Assembly: GCA_946535695.1 (NCBI GenBank)
Contig: CAMNDS010000004.1
Span: 1-19,076 of the forward strand
Source: an uncultured Clostridia bacterium
GTDB lineage: Bacteria > Bacillota > Clostridia > Oscillospirales > Acutalibacteraceae
Length of the DNA stretch: 19,076 bases
Direction: 5' to 3'
Part shown: one piece after another, positions 6,468 to 14,126 of the stretch
Layout of the letters: each line of letters begins with the position of its first letter
Numbering within the stretch: the first letter of the stretch is position 1
Position numbers and translations under genes: made by a program
Notes under the pieces: model-generated
Seen by the model: the letters and a program-made list of their open reading frames with translations, nothing else
What the model was told of the DNA's origin: nothing
The model's database searches: none

Positions 6468-8822
6468 ATGTTAGATAAACTTAATGAATTAAAAAATAAA
6501 TTTTTTGAACGCGAATTTTCGTATTTGAATGGGCCCCAAAAAGAAGCAGTATTTAAGGTAAATGGAAATTTGCTTGTTTTGGCTGGAGCAGGAAGTGGTA
6601 AAACGACTGTTATAATTAATCGTATTTACAATATGATTATTTATGGCAATTCGTATAACACTGATTTAGATTGTGACGATAAAACTTATGATGAATTAGA
6701 AAAAGGATTTGAAAAAGGTCAAAAATTAAGTGAATTTTCAAACTTATTAAATTTAAATCCAATTTTACCCGAAAATATTCTGGCAATAACTTTTACAAAT
6801 AAAGCCGCAAAAGAAATTAAACAAAGGCTTGCCAAAAAAATAGGAGAAGATTCTGAAAAAATTTGGACTTCGACATTTCATTCTATGTGTGCAACGATTT
6901 TGAGGTCTCATGCCGAACTAATAGGGTATACTTCTAATTTTACAATTTATGATTCGGATGATCAAAAACGTCTTATAAAAGAATGTGAAAAAATTGTTAA
7001 CGTTGATGAAAAAACTTTGCCTATTAAATCTTGTATCAGTTATATTTCAAGTGCGAAAGATGATTTAATGTCGGCAGCCGATTTTAAAAAGAAAAATGAA
7101 AACAATTATAAAATGGTAAAAACTGCAAATATTTATGAGCTTTATTCACAAAAAATGAAAAAATCAGATGCTATGGATTTTGATGATTTGATTTTTAATA
7201 CTATATTGTTGTTTAAAAAAAATAAAGATGTTTTGAACAAATATAAAAACATTTTTAAATATATAATGGTCGATGAATATCAAGATACAAGCAAATCTCA
7301 GCATGAACTTATAAAATTGCTTGCCGGAAATAAAGGAAATCTTTGTATTGTTGGCGATGATGATCAAAGTATTTACAAATTTAGAGGTGCAAGTGTAAAA
7401 AATATTTTAACTTTTAATAAATATTTTAAAGAGACAAAAACAATACGCCTTGAACAAAATTATCGTTCTACCAAAAATATACTTTCGGCAGCAAATGAAC
7501 TAATTAAGAATAATCGTTCAAGAAAGTCTAAAAATTTATGGACGGAACTTGGTGAGGGTGAGAAAATTGAATGGCATATAGGCTACAGTGAACACGATGA
7601 AGCATTTTATATTGCATCTCAAATAATGAAAAAAGTAAAAGAAGGAAAGAATTATTCTGATTTTGCGGTTTTATATAGAATGGGTTCACAATCTGGAGTT
7701 ATTGAAAAATTTTTTGCTCGAAATAACATACCTTATAGAATCATCGGGAATGTAAGATTTTTTGACAGAAAAGAAATAAAAGATTTGATTGCTTACCTTA
7801 GTGTGGTTAATAATACCAATGATGAAGTAAGAATTAAAAGAATTATAAACAGACCTAATCGTTCTATTGGTGAGCGTACTTTAGTATCTATAGGCAATGT
7901 TGCTGATAAAAATAATACTTCGTTTTATGAAGTTATTCGCACGGCTTATGATCATCCGGAACTTATTCGTGCCGCTGCTAAAGTTTCGGGATTTGCAAAT
8001 TTAATAGAATCTTTTTTAAAAAAGAAAAAGTCAGGCGCAAAAATTAGCGATTTATACGAATTTATTATAAAAGAAACAGGTTATTTCGATTTTTTAAAAG
8101 ACACCGAAGATGATTTTGGTGATAGAATAGAAAATTTAAAAGAACTTGGCAGTTTTATTTCGAAGTTTGAAGAAGAAAAGGGGGCCGATGCAACTTTAAA
8201 ATTATTTTTGGAAGAAATTTCTCTTATTTCAGATTCCTCCGTTGCCGAAGATGATGGAAAAGGTTACGTAACGCTTATGACGATTCATGCTTCAAAAGGA
8301 TTAGAATTTTCGACAGTATTTTTACCGGGTTTTGAAGAAGGTATTTTCCCAAATCAGCAATGCATATATGATGATGATATTGAAGAAGAAAGGCGCTTGG
8401 CATATGTTGCAATCACTCGTGCAAAAGATTATGTCTGCATTTTGAATTCAACAAGTCGCATGACTTTTGGCAGTACTTCTCACAACAAGCCTTCAAGATT
8501 TATATCTGAAATTCCAAGTGATTTAATAAATGTTACGAAATCACGCGAATGGAAAAAAATGCCTGCAGGTCAGCATATTCCAAAATCGATAAAAGATATA
8601 AAAATTAAATCGGTTGTTTCAGCCAGAAGTTTTGGTATGAATGTACTTAATAGTAGTTTGATGAGTTCAGATAAAAAAAAGTATATTTTGGGTGATGTTG
8701 TAAACCATAATATTTTTGGGCACGGTGTTGTAACATCGGTTTATGATATTGGTGGTGATTCATTGCTTGAAATAGATTTTGAAAAATCAGGCAAAAAGAA
8801 AATCCCTATGTCCAGGCTTTGA
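6468..8822 (+). CDS. pcrA: ATP-dependent 3'-5' DNA helicase PcrA/UvrD
   Basis: This superfamily 1A helicase unwinds DNA in excision and replication repair and removes proteins from DNA. All the expected motifs are in order: Walker A AGAGSGKT (about residue 40), TFTNKAA (about 110), DEYQDTS (about 270), GDDDQSIYKFRGA (about 295), LEQNYRS, VLYR, TIHASKGLEF (about 605) and YVAITRAK. The C-terminal domain (about 725-784), GDVVNHNIFGHGVV onwards, is the conserved PcrA tail involved in RNA polymerase contact. The 784-residue length is slightly above usual because of an insert between Walker A and motif Ia (about 62-95) rich in Asp, Glu and Lys. I chose the ATG at 6468 over an upstream in-frame TTG at 6450, because GGCGGTG lies before the ATG and nothing like a ribosome site lies before the TTG. 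It stands alone, followed by an independent promoter. Confidence 0.95.
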   Translation: MLDKLNELKNKFFEREFSYLNGPQKEAVFKVNGNLLVLAGAGSGKTTVIINRIYNMIIYGNSYNTDLDCDDKTYDELEKGFEKGQKLSEFSNLLNLNPILPENILAITFTNKAAKEIKQRLAKKIGEDSEKIWTSTFHSMCATILRSHAELIGYTSNFTIYDSDDQKRLIKECEKIVNVDEKTLPIKSCISYISSAKDDLMSAADFKKKNENNYKMVKTANIYELYSQKMKKSDAMDFDDLIFNTILLFKKNKDVLNKYKNIFKYIMVDEYQDTSKSQHELIKLLAGNKGNLCIVGDDDQSIYKFRGASVKNILTFNKYFKETKTIRLEQNYRSTKNILSAANELIKNNRSRKSKNLWTELGEGEKIEWHIGYSEHDEAFYIASQIMKKVKEGKNYSDFAVLYRMGSQSGVIEKFFARNNIPYRIIGNVRFFDRKEIKDLIAYLSVVNNTNDEVRIKRIINRPNRSIGERTLVSIGNVADKNNTSFYEVIRTAYDHPELIRAAAKVSGFANLIESFLKKKKSGAKISDLYEFIIKETGYFDFLKDTEDDFGDRIENLKELGSFISKFEEEKGADATLKLFLEEISLISDSSVAEDDGKGYVTLMTIHASKGLEFSTVFLPGFEEGIFPNQQCIYDDDIEEERRLAYVAITRAKDYVCILNSTSRMTFGSTSHNKPSRFISEIPSDLINVTKSREWKKMPAGQHIPKSIKDIKIKSVVSARSFGMNVLNSSLMSSDKKKYILGDVVNHNIFGHGVVTSVYDIGGDSLLEIDFEKSGKKKIPMSRL

Positions 8823-8857
8823 TTTGTTATTTTTTTTCTAAATATCATTGTTTTCTA

Positions 8858-8885
8858 TTGACAAATTTTTATTTTGAGTTACTAT
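8858..8885 (+). promoter_or_regulatory. Sigma-A type promoter for rpmF-der-dnaJ
   Basis: A perfect TTGACA (8858-8863) is followed after 16 bases by TACTAT (8880-8885). It lies 41 bases upstream of the rpmF start and after the pcrA stop. The GGGGAA at 8917-8922 can serve as the ribosome site. Confidence 0.6.
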
Positions 8886-8926
8886 GGTAAGTATCTAGAG
8901 TGTTAAGATGAAAGTGGGGAATAATT

Positions 8927-9115
8927 ATGGCTATTGTACCTAAAAGAAAAACTTCGAAAGCAAGAAGGGATAAACGTAGGTCAAGTGTTTGGAAGTTAAA
9001 AGCGCCTACTATAAGGGTGTGCGATCATTGCGGTATGTATCATCTGTATCACAGAGTTTGTACTCATTGTGGATATTACCGTGGAAGGCAAGTTATAATA
9101 ACAAAAGAAGCGTAA
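8927..9115 (+). CDS. rpmF: 50S ribosomal protein L32
   Basis: This 62-residue protein of the large ribosomal subunit has the L32 N-terminus MAIVPKRKTSKARR, a basic stretch, and a zinc ribbon with four cysteines in two CxxC pairs (C32/C35 and C45/C48). That is the zinc-binding version rather than the cysteine-free one. Length is normal. It usually follows a YceD/DUF177 gene and precedes fatty-acid genes such as plsX in Firmicutes. Here its neighbours are pcrA and der, so the common arrangement is lost. It is first behind a TTGACA promoter, and der starts 3 bases after its stop, so the two are co-transcribed. Confidence 0.97.
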   Translation: MAIVPKRKTSKARRDKRRSSVWKLKAPTIRVCDHCGMYHLYHRVCTHCGYYRGRQVIITKEA

Positions 9116-9118
9116 TTA

Positions 9119-10474
9119 ATGTTAAAAAATGTCAATTTATTACCTGTTGTATCAATAGTCGGTAGGGCTAATGTAGGAAAATCAACTTTGTTTAATAAGC
9201 TTGTTGGCAAACGTGTTGCAATCGTTCATGATTCGCTTGGTGTAACGCGTGATAGGGTTTATGGTCAGTTTGAATGGAATAGCAGAACATTCAATCTTAT
9301 AGATACCGGCGGTTTGGAGTTTGGTTCAAAGGATTTTGTTAAATCTATGGTTGAAAAGCAGGTGAAATTTGCTTTAAGTTCTTCGGATATTGTCCTTTTT
9401 GTTGTAGATTTTAAGACAGGGCTAATTGAACTTGATAATGATATTGCTTTTAAGCTTAGAAAAGAAAATAAATCGGTTATCGTTTGCGTAAATAAAGTTG
9501 ATAGACTCGATGATAGTTTGGCGATTTCTGAGTTTTATTCATTAGGGTTTTCAGATGTAGTTCCAATTTCGTCCGTACATGGTCATGGTACCGGTGACTT
9601 GCTTGATTTAATTTGTGAAAAATTACCATGCAAAGTCCAGAGTAATACTTCTAGTTATATTAAAATTGCAGTTTTGGGTAAGCCAAATGTCGGAAAATCA
9701 TCAGTGGTTAATAGAATTTGTGGGCAAGAAAGGTCGATAGTTGCCGATTTTTCCGGTACTACGAGAGATTCTGTTGATACATTTTTAGAAAGTAATGGAA
9801 AAAATTATTTGATAGTTGACACAGCAGGAATAAGGCGGGGGCGCAGTATAAGGTCTGATGTTGAAAAATACAGCGTTTTTAGAGCCTTGGATGCTGCCGA
9901 GCGTAGTGATATTTGCCTTTTGGTCATAGATGCTTCGGAAGATATAACGTCGCAGGATTCTAAAATTGCTGGTATTTCTAAAAAATATAATAAAGCTTGC
10001 ATAATTTTAGTTAATAAATGGGATAAACTTAAGACTGATACTAAAAATGTTTTGAAAATTCAAGATAAAATAAATGAATTTTTTAAATTTCTACATTACG
10101 CTCCGGTTGTTTATGTTTCAGCAAAAACAGGCAGAAATTTTGATAAAATTTTTAGTATCGTAGATAAAACATATGAAGAATTTGCTCGAAGGGTTTCAAC
10201 TGGAATTTTGAATTCATTTCTTAGAAATGTTATTTTGCATACGCCGCCGCCGAATATTAAAGGTAAACAATTAAAGATTTATTATATAGCCCAAACTGGG
10301 GTTTGTCCCCCAACTTTTATATTTTTTGTAAATAAATCACGGCTTTTTCATTTTTCCTATCAGCGTTATATTGAAAACAAGTTGCGCGAGTCATTTGGAT
10401 TTAGTGGTACTCCAATTAGGTTTGTTGTAAGGCAAAAGGGGGAATTTGTGAATGAAGAGTCAGTTAAGTTTTAG
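9119..10474 (+). CDS. der: Ribosome-assembly GTPase Der (EngA)
   Basis: Der is an essential two-domain GTPase for maturation of the 50S subunit. The first GTPase domain has GRANVGKS (about 15-22), the switch I Thr region GVTRDR, DTGG and NKVD. The second has GKPNVGKS (about 188-195), GTTRDS, DTAG and NKWD. A KH-like C-terminal domain (about 350-440), beginning near FARRVSTGILN, follows. The 451-residue length is typical. It sits 3 bases after rpmF with only a weak AGAAG ribosome site, so translational coupling to rpmF is likely. This links a ribosomal protein with a ribosome-assembly factor in one transcript. Its last codons overlap the ribosome site of dnaJ. Confidence 0.97.
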   Translation: MLKNVNLLPVVSIVGRANVGKSTLFNKLVGKRVAIVHDSLGVTRDRVYGQFEWNSRTFNLIDTGGLEFGSKDFVKSMVEKQVKFALSSSDIVLFVVDFKTGLIELDNDIAFKLRKENKSVIVCVNKVDRLDDSLAISEFYSLGFSDVVPISSVHGHGTGDLLDLICEKLPCKVQSNTSSYIKIAVLGKPNVGKSSVVNRICGQERSIVADFSGTTRDSVDTFLESNGKNYLIVDTAGIRRGRSIRSDVEKYSVFRALDAAERSDICLLVIDASEDITSQDSKIAGISKKYNKACIILVNKWDKLKTDTKNVLKIQDKINEFFKFLHYAPVVYVSAKTGRNFDKIFSIVDKTYEEFARRVSTGILNSFLRNVILHTPPPNIKGKQLKIYYIAQTGVCPPTFIFFVNKSRLFHFSYQRYIENKLRESFGFSGTPIRFVVRQKGEFVNEESVKF

Positions 10475-10485
10475 GAGGTTGATTG

Positions 10486-11634
10486 ATGTCAGAGGACTTA
10501 TATTCAGTTTTAGGTGTTTCTAGGAATGCTACGGATGATGAAATAAAAAAGGCATACAGAAAATTAGCTAAAAAATATCATCCAGACTTAAATAAAGGGG
10601 ATAAATCTGCTGAAGAAAAACTCAAAAGCGTAAACAAGGCTTACGAAGTCCTTTCGGATAAACAAAAACGGGCGCAATACGACCAGTTTGGTAGCACTGA
10701 TCAGAATTTTGGTGGTACAGGAGGGGGGTTTGGTGGTTTTGGCGGCTTTGGAGGTTTTAATGCCGAATTCGACTTAGATGATATTTTTGGCAGCTTTTTT
10801 GGTGGCTTTGGTGGTTCAAGTTCGAGATCCCGAAATGTTGCCAGAAAAGGTTCTGATGTTGGTATTTCGGTTGTGCTGAGCTTTGAAGAAGCAGCTTTTG
10901 GATGCAAAAAAAATATTAAATATCAAAGAATTGTAAAATGTAATGCATGTTCTGGTACCGGTGCCAAAAATGGGACTTCTAAAACAAAGTGCCGCACTTG
11001 TGGCGGTACGGGGCATATAGTTATGGGACAAAGAACTCCGTTTGGGACTATACAGACTTCTCAATCGTGTAGTAGCTGCGGTGGTACCGGCCAAGTTATT
11101 GAGAATCCTTGTAATGTTTGTAGTGGTCAAGGAAATGTTAGAAGCTACGAAAATTTGGAGATTGATATTCCCGCAGGTATAGATAATAACCAGACTTTGA
11201 ATATACGAAATAAAGGTAATGCTGGAACAAATGGTGGGGCTTATGGAGACTTGCATGTTGAAATAACAGTAAATTCGCATCCAATTTTTGTTAGAAGAGG
11301 CAACGATATTTATTGTGAAATTCCGATAACATTTGTCCAAGCTGCCCTTGGCGGTGATGTTATTATTCCGACTTTGGATGGAAAATCTGAATGCCATGTT
11401 AATGAAGGTACTCAACCGGGTGATATTTTAAAGCTCAAGGGTAAAGGTATTCCTTTTATTCATGGGTGTGGTAGGGGTGACCAGCTCGTGAAAGTTATAA
11501 TCGAAATCCCCAGATATATTGATGACGAGCAGAGAAATTTGCTCAAAAAATTTGAAGCTATTTCTGGACCAAAAAATTATCAGAAAAAAAAGTCTTTTAT
11601 AGATAGAATAAAAAAGCTTTTTTCAAATTGGTGA
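10486..11634 (+). CDS. dnaJ: Chaperone protein DnaJ (Hsp40)
   Basis: This co-chaperone stimulates the DnaK ATPase and delivers unfolded proteins. Order: J domain (1-70) with HPD at 32-34; a Gly/Phe-rich linker (about 75-115); a zinc domain (about 152-217) with four CxxCxGxG repeats (CNACSGTG, CRTCGGTG, CSSCGGTG, CNVCSGQG); then the C-terminal substrate-binding domains. The length of 382 residues is normal for type I DnaJ. AGGAGG at 10473-10478 is spaced correctly for the ATG at 10486. A TTG one codon earlier is less likely. dnaK, grpE and hrcA are not in the window and no CIRCE element is visible upstream, so expression probably follows the rpmF promoter rather than heat-shock control. Confidence 0.97.
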   Translation: MSEDLYSVLGVSRNATDDEIKKAYRKLAKKYHPDLNKGDKSAEEKLKSVNKAYEVLSDKQKRAQYDQFGSTDQNFGGTGGGFGGFGGFGGFNAEFDLDDIFGSFFGGFGGSSSRSRNVARKGSDVGISVVLSFEEAAFGCKKNIKYQRIVKCNACSGTGAKNGTSKTKCRTCGGTGHIVMGQRTPFGTIQTSQSCSSCGGTGQVIENPCNVCSGQGNVRSYENLEIDIPAGIDNNQTLNIRNKGNAGTNGGAYGDLHVEITVNSHPIFVRRGNDIYCEIPITFVQAALGGDVIIPTLDGKSECHVNEGTQPGDILKLKGKGIPFIHGCGRGDQLVKVIIEIPRYIDDEQRNLLKKFEAISGPKNYQKKKSFIDRIKKLFSNW

Positions 11635-11723
11635 GAATTTTGTTCTTCGCGGCGTAATTTGGCTCTATTTAAACGCCACATTCTTTTTTGCTTATTATTT
11701 ATAATTAAGAGGTTACTTAACTT
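11635..11723 (+). terminator. Weak terminator-like structure after dnaJ
   Basis: GGCGT and ACGCC can pair around a 17-base AT-rich loop, followed by CTTTTTTG. The stem is only 5 bases, so termination is uncertain and read-through into the next small gene is possible. Confidence 0.3.
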
Positions 11724-11942
11724 ATGATTGATATTTTGAAAAAAATTTTGATTTTGTTTTTTGTTGCTATAGTTACAGGATTAGGCTTTAGTGTTATTAT
11801 TGGTTTTTTTTGTCTTATATGTTCGTTTCTGGCTCATTGGGGACGAACGTTCAATACTTTTGTAACTGGAATGTTAGGAGGATACATGTTTGGTGTAATT
11901 GTAGGCAGCGCCTGGTTTTTAGTAAAAGAATTTAAAAAATAA
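11724..11942 (+). CDS. Small two-segment membrane protein, unknown function
   Basis: I do not recognise this 72-residue protein. It has a short basic N-terminus (MIDILKK), a hydrophobic segment at about 8-35, a short polar turn with HWGRTFN, and a second hydrophobic segment at about 46-66 that includes GGYMFG, ending in KEFKK. A Lys-rich end on both sides suggests a hairpin with both termini in the cytoplasm. AAGAGG at 11707-11712 lies 11 bases before the ATG, a little far but usable. It is the last plus-strand gene before a convergent boundary. No enzyme motif is present. Confidence 0.65.
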   Translation: MIDILKKILILFFVAIVTGLGFSVIIGFFCLICSFLAHWGRTFNTFVTGMLGGYMFGVIVGSAWFLVKEFKK

Positions 11943-11984
11943 GCAATAGTAAATTTACTTTGATATTGCTAAAAAAAGATAGAT

Positions 11985-12010
11985 ATTTCTTCCAGTAACA
12001 CCGGGGAAAT
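11985..12010. repeat. Imperfect hairpin, member of the intergenic repeat family
   Basis: ATTTCTTC (11985-11992) pairs with GGGGAAAT (12003-12010), including two G-U pairs. The loop region CCAGTAACACC resembles that of 5859-5869. Confidence 0.4.
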
Positions 12011-12062
12011 TATATGTCTTTAATTAGTCTTCTTTCGAAACTGAAAAATTAAATTTGGAATA

Positions 12063-12096
12063 CTCTCTCCGGTCTCTCCGGAGGAGAATATCTTTT
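12063..12096 (+). terminator. Probable terminator for the plus-strand small membrane protein
   Basis: TCTCTCCGG (12064-12072) and CCGGAGGAGA (12078-12087) pair around TCTCT with one bulged G, and TCTTTT follows (12091-12096). It lies about 120 bases after the gene stop. The core CCGGAGGA and the following ATATCT match the hairpin at 6025-6055. Confidence 0.5.
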
Positions 12097-12105
12097 ACCA
12101 GTTTC

Positions 12106-12142
12106 GAAAAAATAAAAAGTAGCCTCCGGTACTACCGGAGGC
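12106..12142 (-). terminator. Terminator for the minus-strand secreted-protein gene
   Basis: GCCTCCGGTA (12122-12131) and TACCGGAGGC (12133-12142) form a perfect palindrome, effectively an 8-base GC-rich stem with a 5-base loop. On the minus strand it is followed by a T-rich run (complement of AAAAAATAAAAA at 12106-12117). It starts 26 bases after the stop of the 12169-12546 gene. Confidence 0.75.
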
Positions 12143-12168
12143 CTACGCTTAAACTCTTGTTAATGGCA

Positions 12169-12546
12169 TTAGCCGATAATTCCAGCAACTATTCCGCCAA
12201 CACCTAAAGCAGCTTTAACACTACCTGCTAAAAAAGCTTTCCAAGTATTGTTATCACCTTTCTGCTCATTTGCACCGGGTCTACCTAAAAACCTACCAAC
12301 AGTACCGTGTAAACCCAATAACCCCTTTTCGTCACCAAGGTCACCTTCTTGAGGTTTGACGCTATTCACAGCGAAACCAGCACCCTGTAAAATTTCAGTA
12401 GCACCAAGTGCTAGAAGAACAGTACCAATAGCACCCGAAGCAATTTTGGCACCGGCACCGGCTTCTACTTGAGAGTTTGGATTTGCACCAACTAAAAATG
12501 CAGCACAAGCTAAAGAACCAAGGACTTTACGAGAATTGCGAAACAT
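12169..12546 (-). CDS. Small secreted Gly/Ala-rich protein, unknown function
   Basis: This is a 125-residue protein of no family I recognise. A signal peptide is clear: basic MFRNSRK, hydrophobic VLGSLACAAFLVGA, then possible cleavage around residues 23-31 (VEAGAGA). The mature part has a Gly/Ala-rich hydrophobic stretch (about 33-60, IASGAIGTVLLALGATE...), a charged middle (about 64-102, KPQEGDLGDEKG and PGANEQKGDNN) and a second Gly/Ala-rich hydrophobic C-terminus (about 104-125) ending in AGIIG. Small-residue packing in both stretches recalls membrane-inserting peptides such as bacteriocins or holin-like proteins, but no immunity, transport or leader-processing gene is adjacent. GGAGG lies 6 bases before the ATG, behind a near-consensus promoter and followed by a strong terminator. 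It is thus a single-gene, probably highly expressed unit. A host-directed or surface role is possible but unproven. Confidence 0.75.
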   Translation of the reverse strand: MFRNSRKVLGSLACAAFLVGANPNSQVEAGAGAKIASGAIGTVLLALGATEILQGAGFAVNSVKPQEGDLGDEKGLLGLHGTVGRFLGRPGANEQKGDNNTWKAFLAGSVKAALGVGGIVAGIIG

Positions 12547-12600
12547 AAAAAACCTCCAAAATATTTATTAAATTATCCAGTATAAAAACTGAACAAGTTT

Positions 12601-12629
12601 ATTGTATAATATCTAAAATCAATTGTCAA
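12601..12629 (-). promoter_or_regulatory. Near-consensus sigma-A promoter for the secreted protein
   Basis: On the minus strand TTGACA (12629-12624), a 17-base spacer and TACAAT (12606-12601) match 11 of 12 consensus bases at ideal spacing. The predicted leader is about 50 bases and ends in TTTGGAGGTTTTTT before the ATG. This is the best promoter in the window. Confidence 0.8.
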
Positions 12630-12718
12630 GTACTTTTTTGGGACATTTGTGATATTTTTTAAAATTATGCTTTTTTGCTTCCCAAAATAATCACCGAAAA
12701 TTATATAATTTAGCTTTT

Positions 12719-12735
12719 CTTCGGAATTGCCGAAG
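12719..12735 (-). other. Hairpin after gdhA
   Basis: CTTCGG (12719-12724) and CCGAAG (12730-12735) form a perfect stem with loop AATTG, 10 bases past the gdhA stop. No T-run follows on the minus strand, so it may stabilise the mRNA end or act as a weak terminator. Confidence 0.4.
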
Positions 12736-12745
12736 CCGGTATGAA

Positions 12746-14077
12746 TTAAATAACACCCTCTGAAATCATCGCCGAAGCAACTTTTTTAAAACCTAAAATA
12801 TTCGCTCCCAAAATATAATTGCCTTTTTGATTAAACTCACAAGCAGTTCGAGAAACATTCTTAAAAATAGATTTCATAATAGATTCAAGTTTATTTTGCG
12901 AAAATTCAGAATCAAAAGTCATTTTCGAACTATTTTGGCTCATTTCGATTACAGACGACGAAACTCCGCCAGCATTCGCAGCTTTTGCCGGACCAAAAAT
13001 AATTTTATTCTCGACAAAATAATTAGTCGCATCAAGACTCGTTGGCATATTAGCGCCTTCTGAAACAAATTTTACGCCGTTTTTTACTAAATTTTTGGCA
13101 TCGCTGAGTAAAATTTCGTTTTGAGTAGCACACGGCAAAGCCACATCACACGGAACGTCCCAATTAAATTTTCCTGATGTATATTTAGCGTTCGGTTCAA
13201 ATTCGAGATACCTTGATATTCTATCGCGATTATTTTCTTTTATTTTTTTGATTATCTCGAGATTAATGCCGTTTTTGTCGTAAATCCAACCGGAAGAATC
13301 TGACATAGTAACAACTTTTGCGCCGTATTCTTGGGCTTTTTGAACAGTGTGAATTGCAACGTTGCCTGCGCCCGAAACACAAATAGTCTTATTTTTGAGC
13401 GATTCGCCGTTTTCTCTGAGCATTTCTTCTGTAAAATAAATAAGACCAAATCCGGTAGCTTCTTTTCGGCCCGCTAAGCCGTCATAGTCTAGTCCTTTAC
13501 CTGTCAAAACGCCTTCATGTAAATTTTTAATTTTTTTGTAATAACCAAAAAGATAACCAACTTCGCGTGCCCCAACACCTATATCACCTGCAGGAACATC
13601 AGTGCTGGCGCCTATGTGTCTAAAAAGCTCGAGCATAAAATTCTGGCAAAAATTCATGATTTCAAAATCGGATTTATTTTTGGGGTCAAAATCGCTTCCG
13701 CCTTTAGCGCCGCCAATCGGAAGTCCCGTTATTGCATTTTTAAAAGTCTGCTCAAAAGCTAAAAATTTCATGATAGACAAATTAACAGACGGATGAAATC
13801 TGAGCCCGCCTTTAAAAGGCCCAATACAGCTATTAAACTGTACTCTGTAGCCTTTGTTTACATGTATTTTATTATTATCGTCTTTCCAAGAAACTCTGAA
13901 AGATATTGCTCTTTCGGGTTCTGTCAAGCGCTCCAAAATAGAAAATTCTTCATAAATTTTGTTAGAATTTATAACAGGTTCTACTGATTTTAAAGCTTCA
14001 ATAACCGCTTGATGAAATTCTTTTTCGCCGGGGTTTTTTTTTACTAAATTATCTAAAACTCTATCAATATAATTCAA
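12746..14077 (-). CDS. gdhA: NADP-type glutamate dehydrogenase
   Basis: This enzyme interconverts 2-oxoglutarate plus ammonium and glutamate. The NADPH-using hexameric class assimilates ammonia. At 443 residues it has the length of that class. Visible landmarks: KGGLRFHPSVN (about 89-99), PIGGAKGGSDFDP with catalytic-type Lys125, PAGDIGVGAREVGYLFG with Asp165, a Rossmann glycine motif SGAGNVA (about 235), CATQNE, and the C-terminal NAGGVSSS-EMSQNS stretch. Coenzyme preference is inferred from class. The start is a TTG (14077-14075) with AAGGAG 7 bases upstream, and the residues that follow match the usual N-terminus. It is the last gene of the recJ to gdhA run, 49 bases after pstB, perhaps with its own promoter as well. 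In a symbiont it would provide nitrogen assimilation. Confidence 0.97.
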   Translation of the reverse strand: MNYIDRVLDNLVKKNPGEKEFHQAVIEALKSVEPVINSNKIYEEFSILERLTEPERAISFRVSWKDDNNKIHVNKGYRVQFNSCIGPFKGGLRFHPSVNLSIMKFLAFEQTFKNAITGLPIGGAKGGSDFDPKNKSDFEIMNFCQNFMLELFRHIGASTDVPAGDIGVGAREVGYLFGYYKKIKNLHEGVLTGKGLDYDGLAGRKEATGFGLIYFTEEMLRENGESLKNKTICVSGAGNVAIHTVQKAQEYGAKVVTMSDSSGWIYDKNGINLEIIKKIKENNRDRISRYLEFEPNAKYTSGKFNWDVPCDVALPCATQNEILLSDAKNLVKNGVKFVSEGANMPTSLDATNYFVENKIIFGPAKAANAGGVSSSVIEMSQNSSKMTFDSEFSQNKLESIMKSIFKNVSRTACEFNQKGNYILGANILGFKKVASAMISEGVI

Positions 14078-14126
14078 TTAAAACTCCTTTTTAAAAATCA
14101 AAAAATATTAAAAATAAGCATCAAGC

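Larger units (their letters stand above)
11943..12168. other. Convergent intergenic region packed with inverted repeats
   Basis: No coding frame is visible. The region holds AGCAATA/TATTGCT at 11942-11970, a repeat-family hairpin at 11985-12010, an outer inverted repeat TTTCGAAACTG/CAGTTTCGAAA (12033-12043 and 12099-12109) enclosing the hairpin at 12063-12087, and a perfect palindrome at 12122-12142. It separates two converging transcripts. Confidence 0.7.

Noticed and set aside
10701..11415. Minus-strand open frames across dnaJ, including a Pro-rich one
   Set aside because: They are antisense shadows of the Gly-rich and Cys-rich parts of dnaJ and have no ribosome site or family resemblance.
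5851..12142. CRISPR array made of the repeated hairpins
   Set aside because: The units are irregularly spaced, differ in sequence and are separated by whole genes, and there are no cas genes.
12169..12546. Class II bacteriocin call for the secreted Gly/Ala-rich protein
   Set aside because: There is no double-glycine leader, immunity gene or dedicated transporter nearby, and the N-terminus looks like an ordinary signal peptide. Only a resemblance in composition remains.
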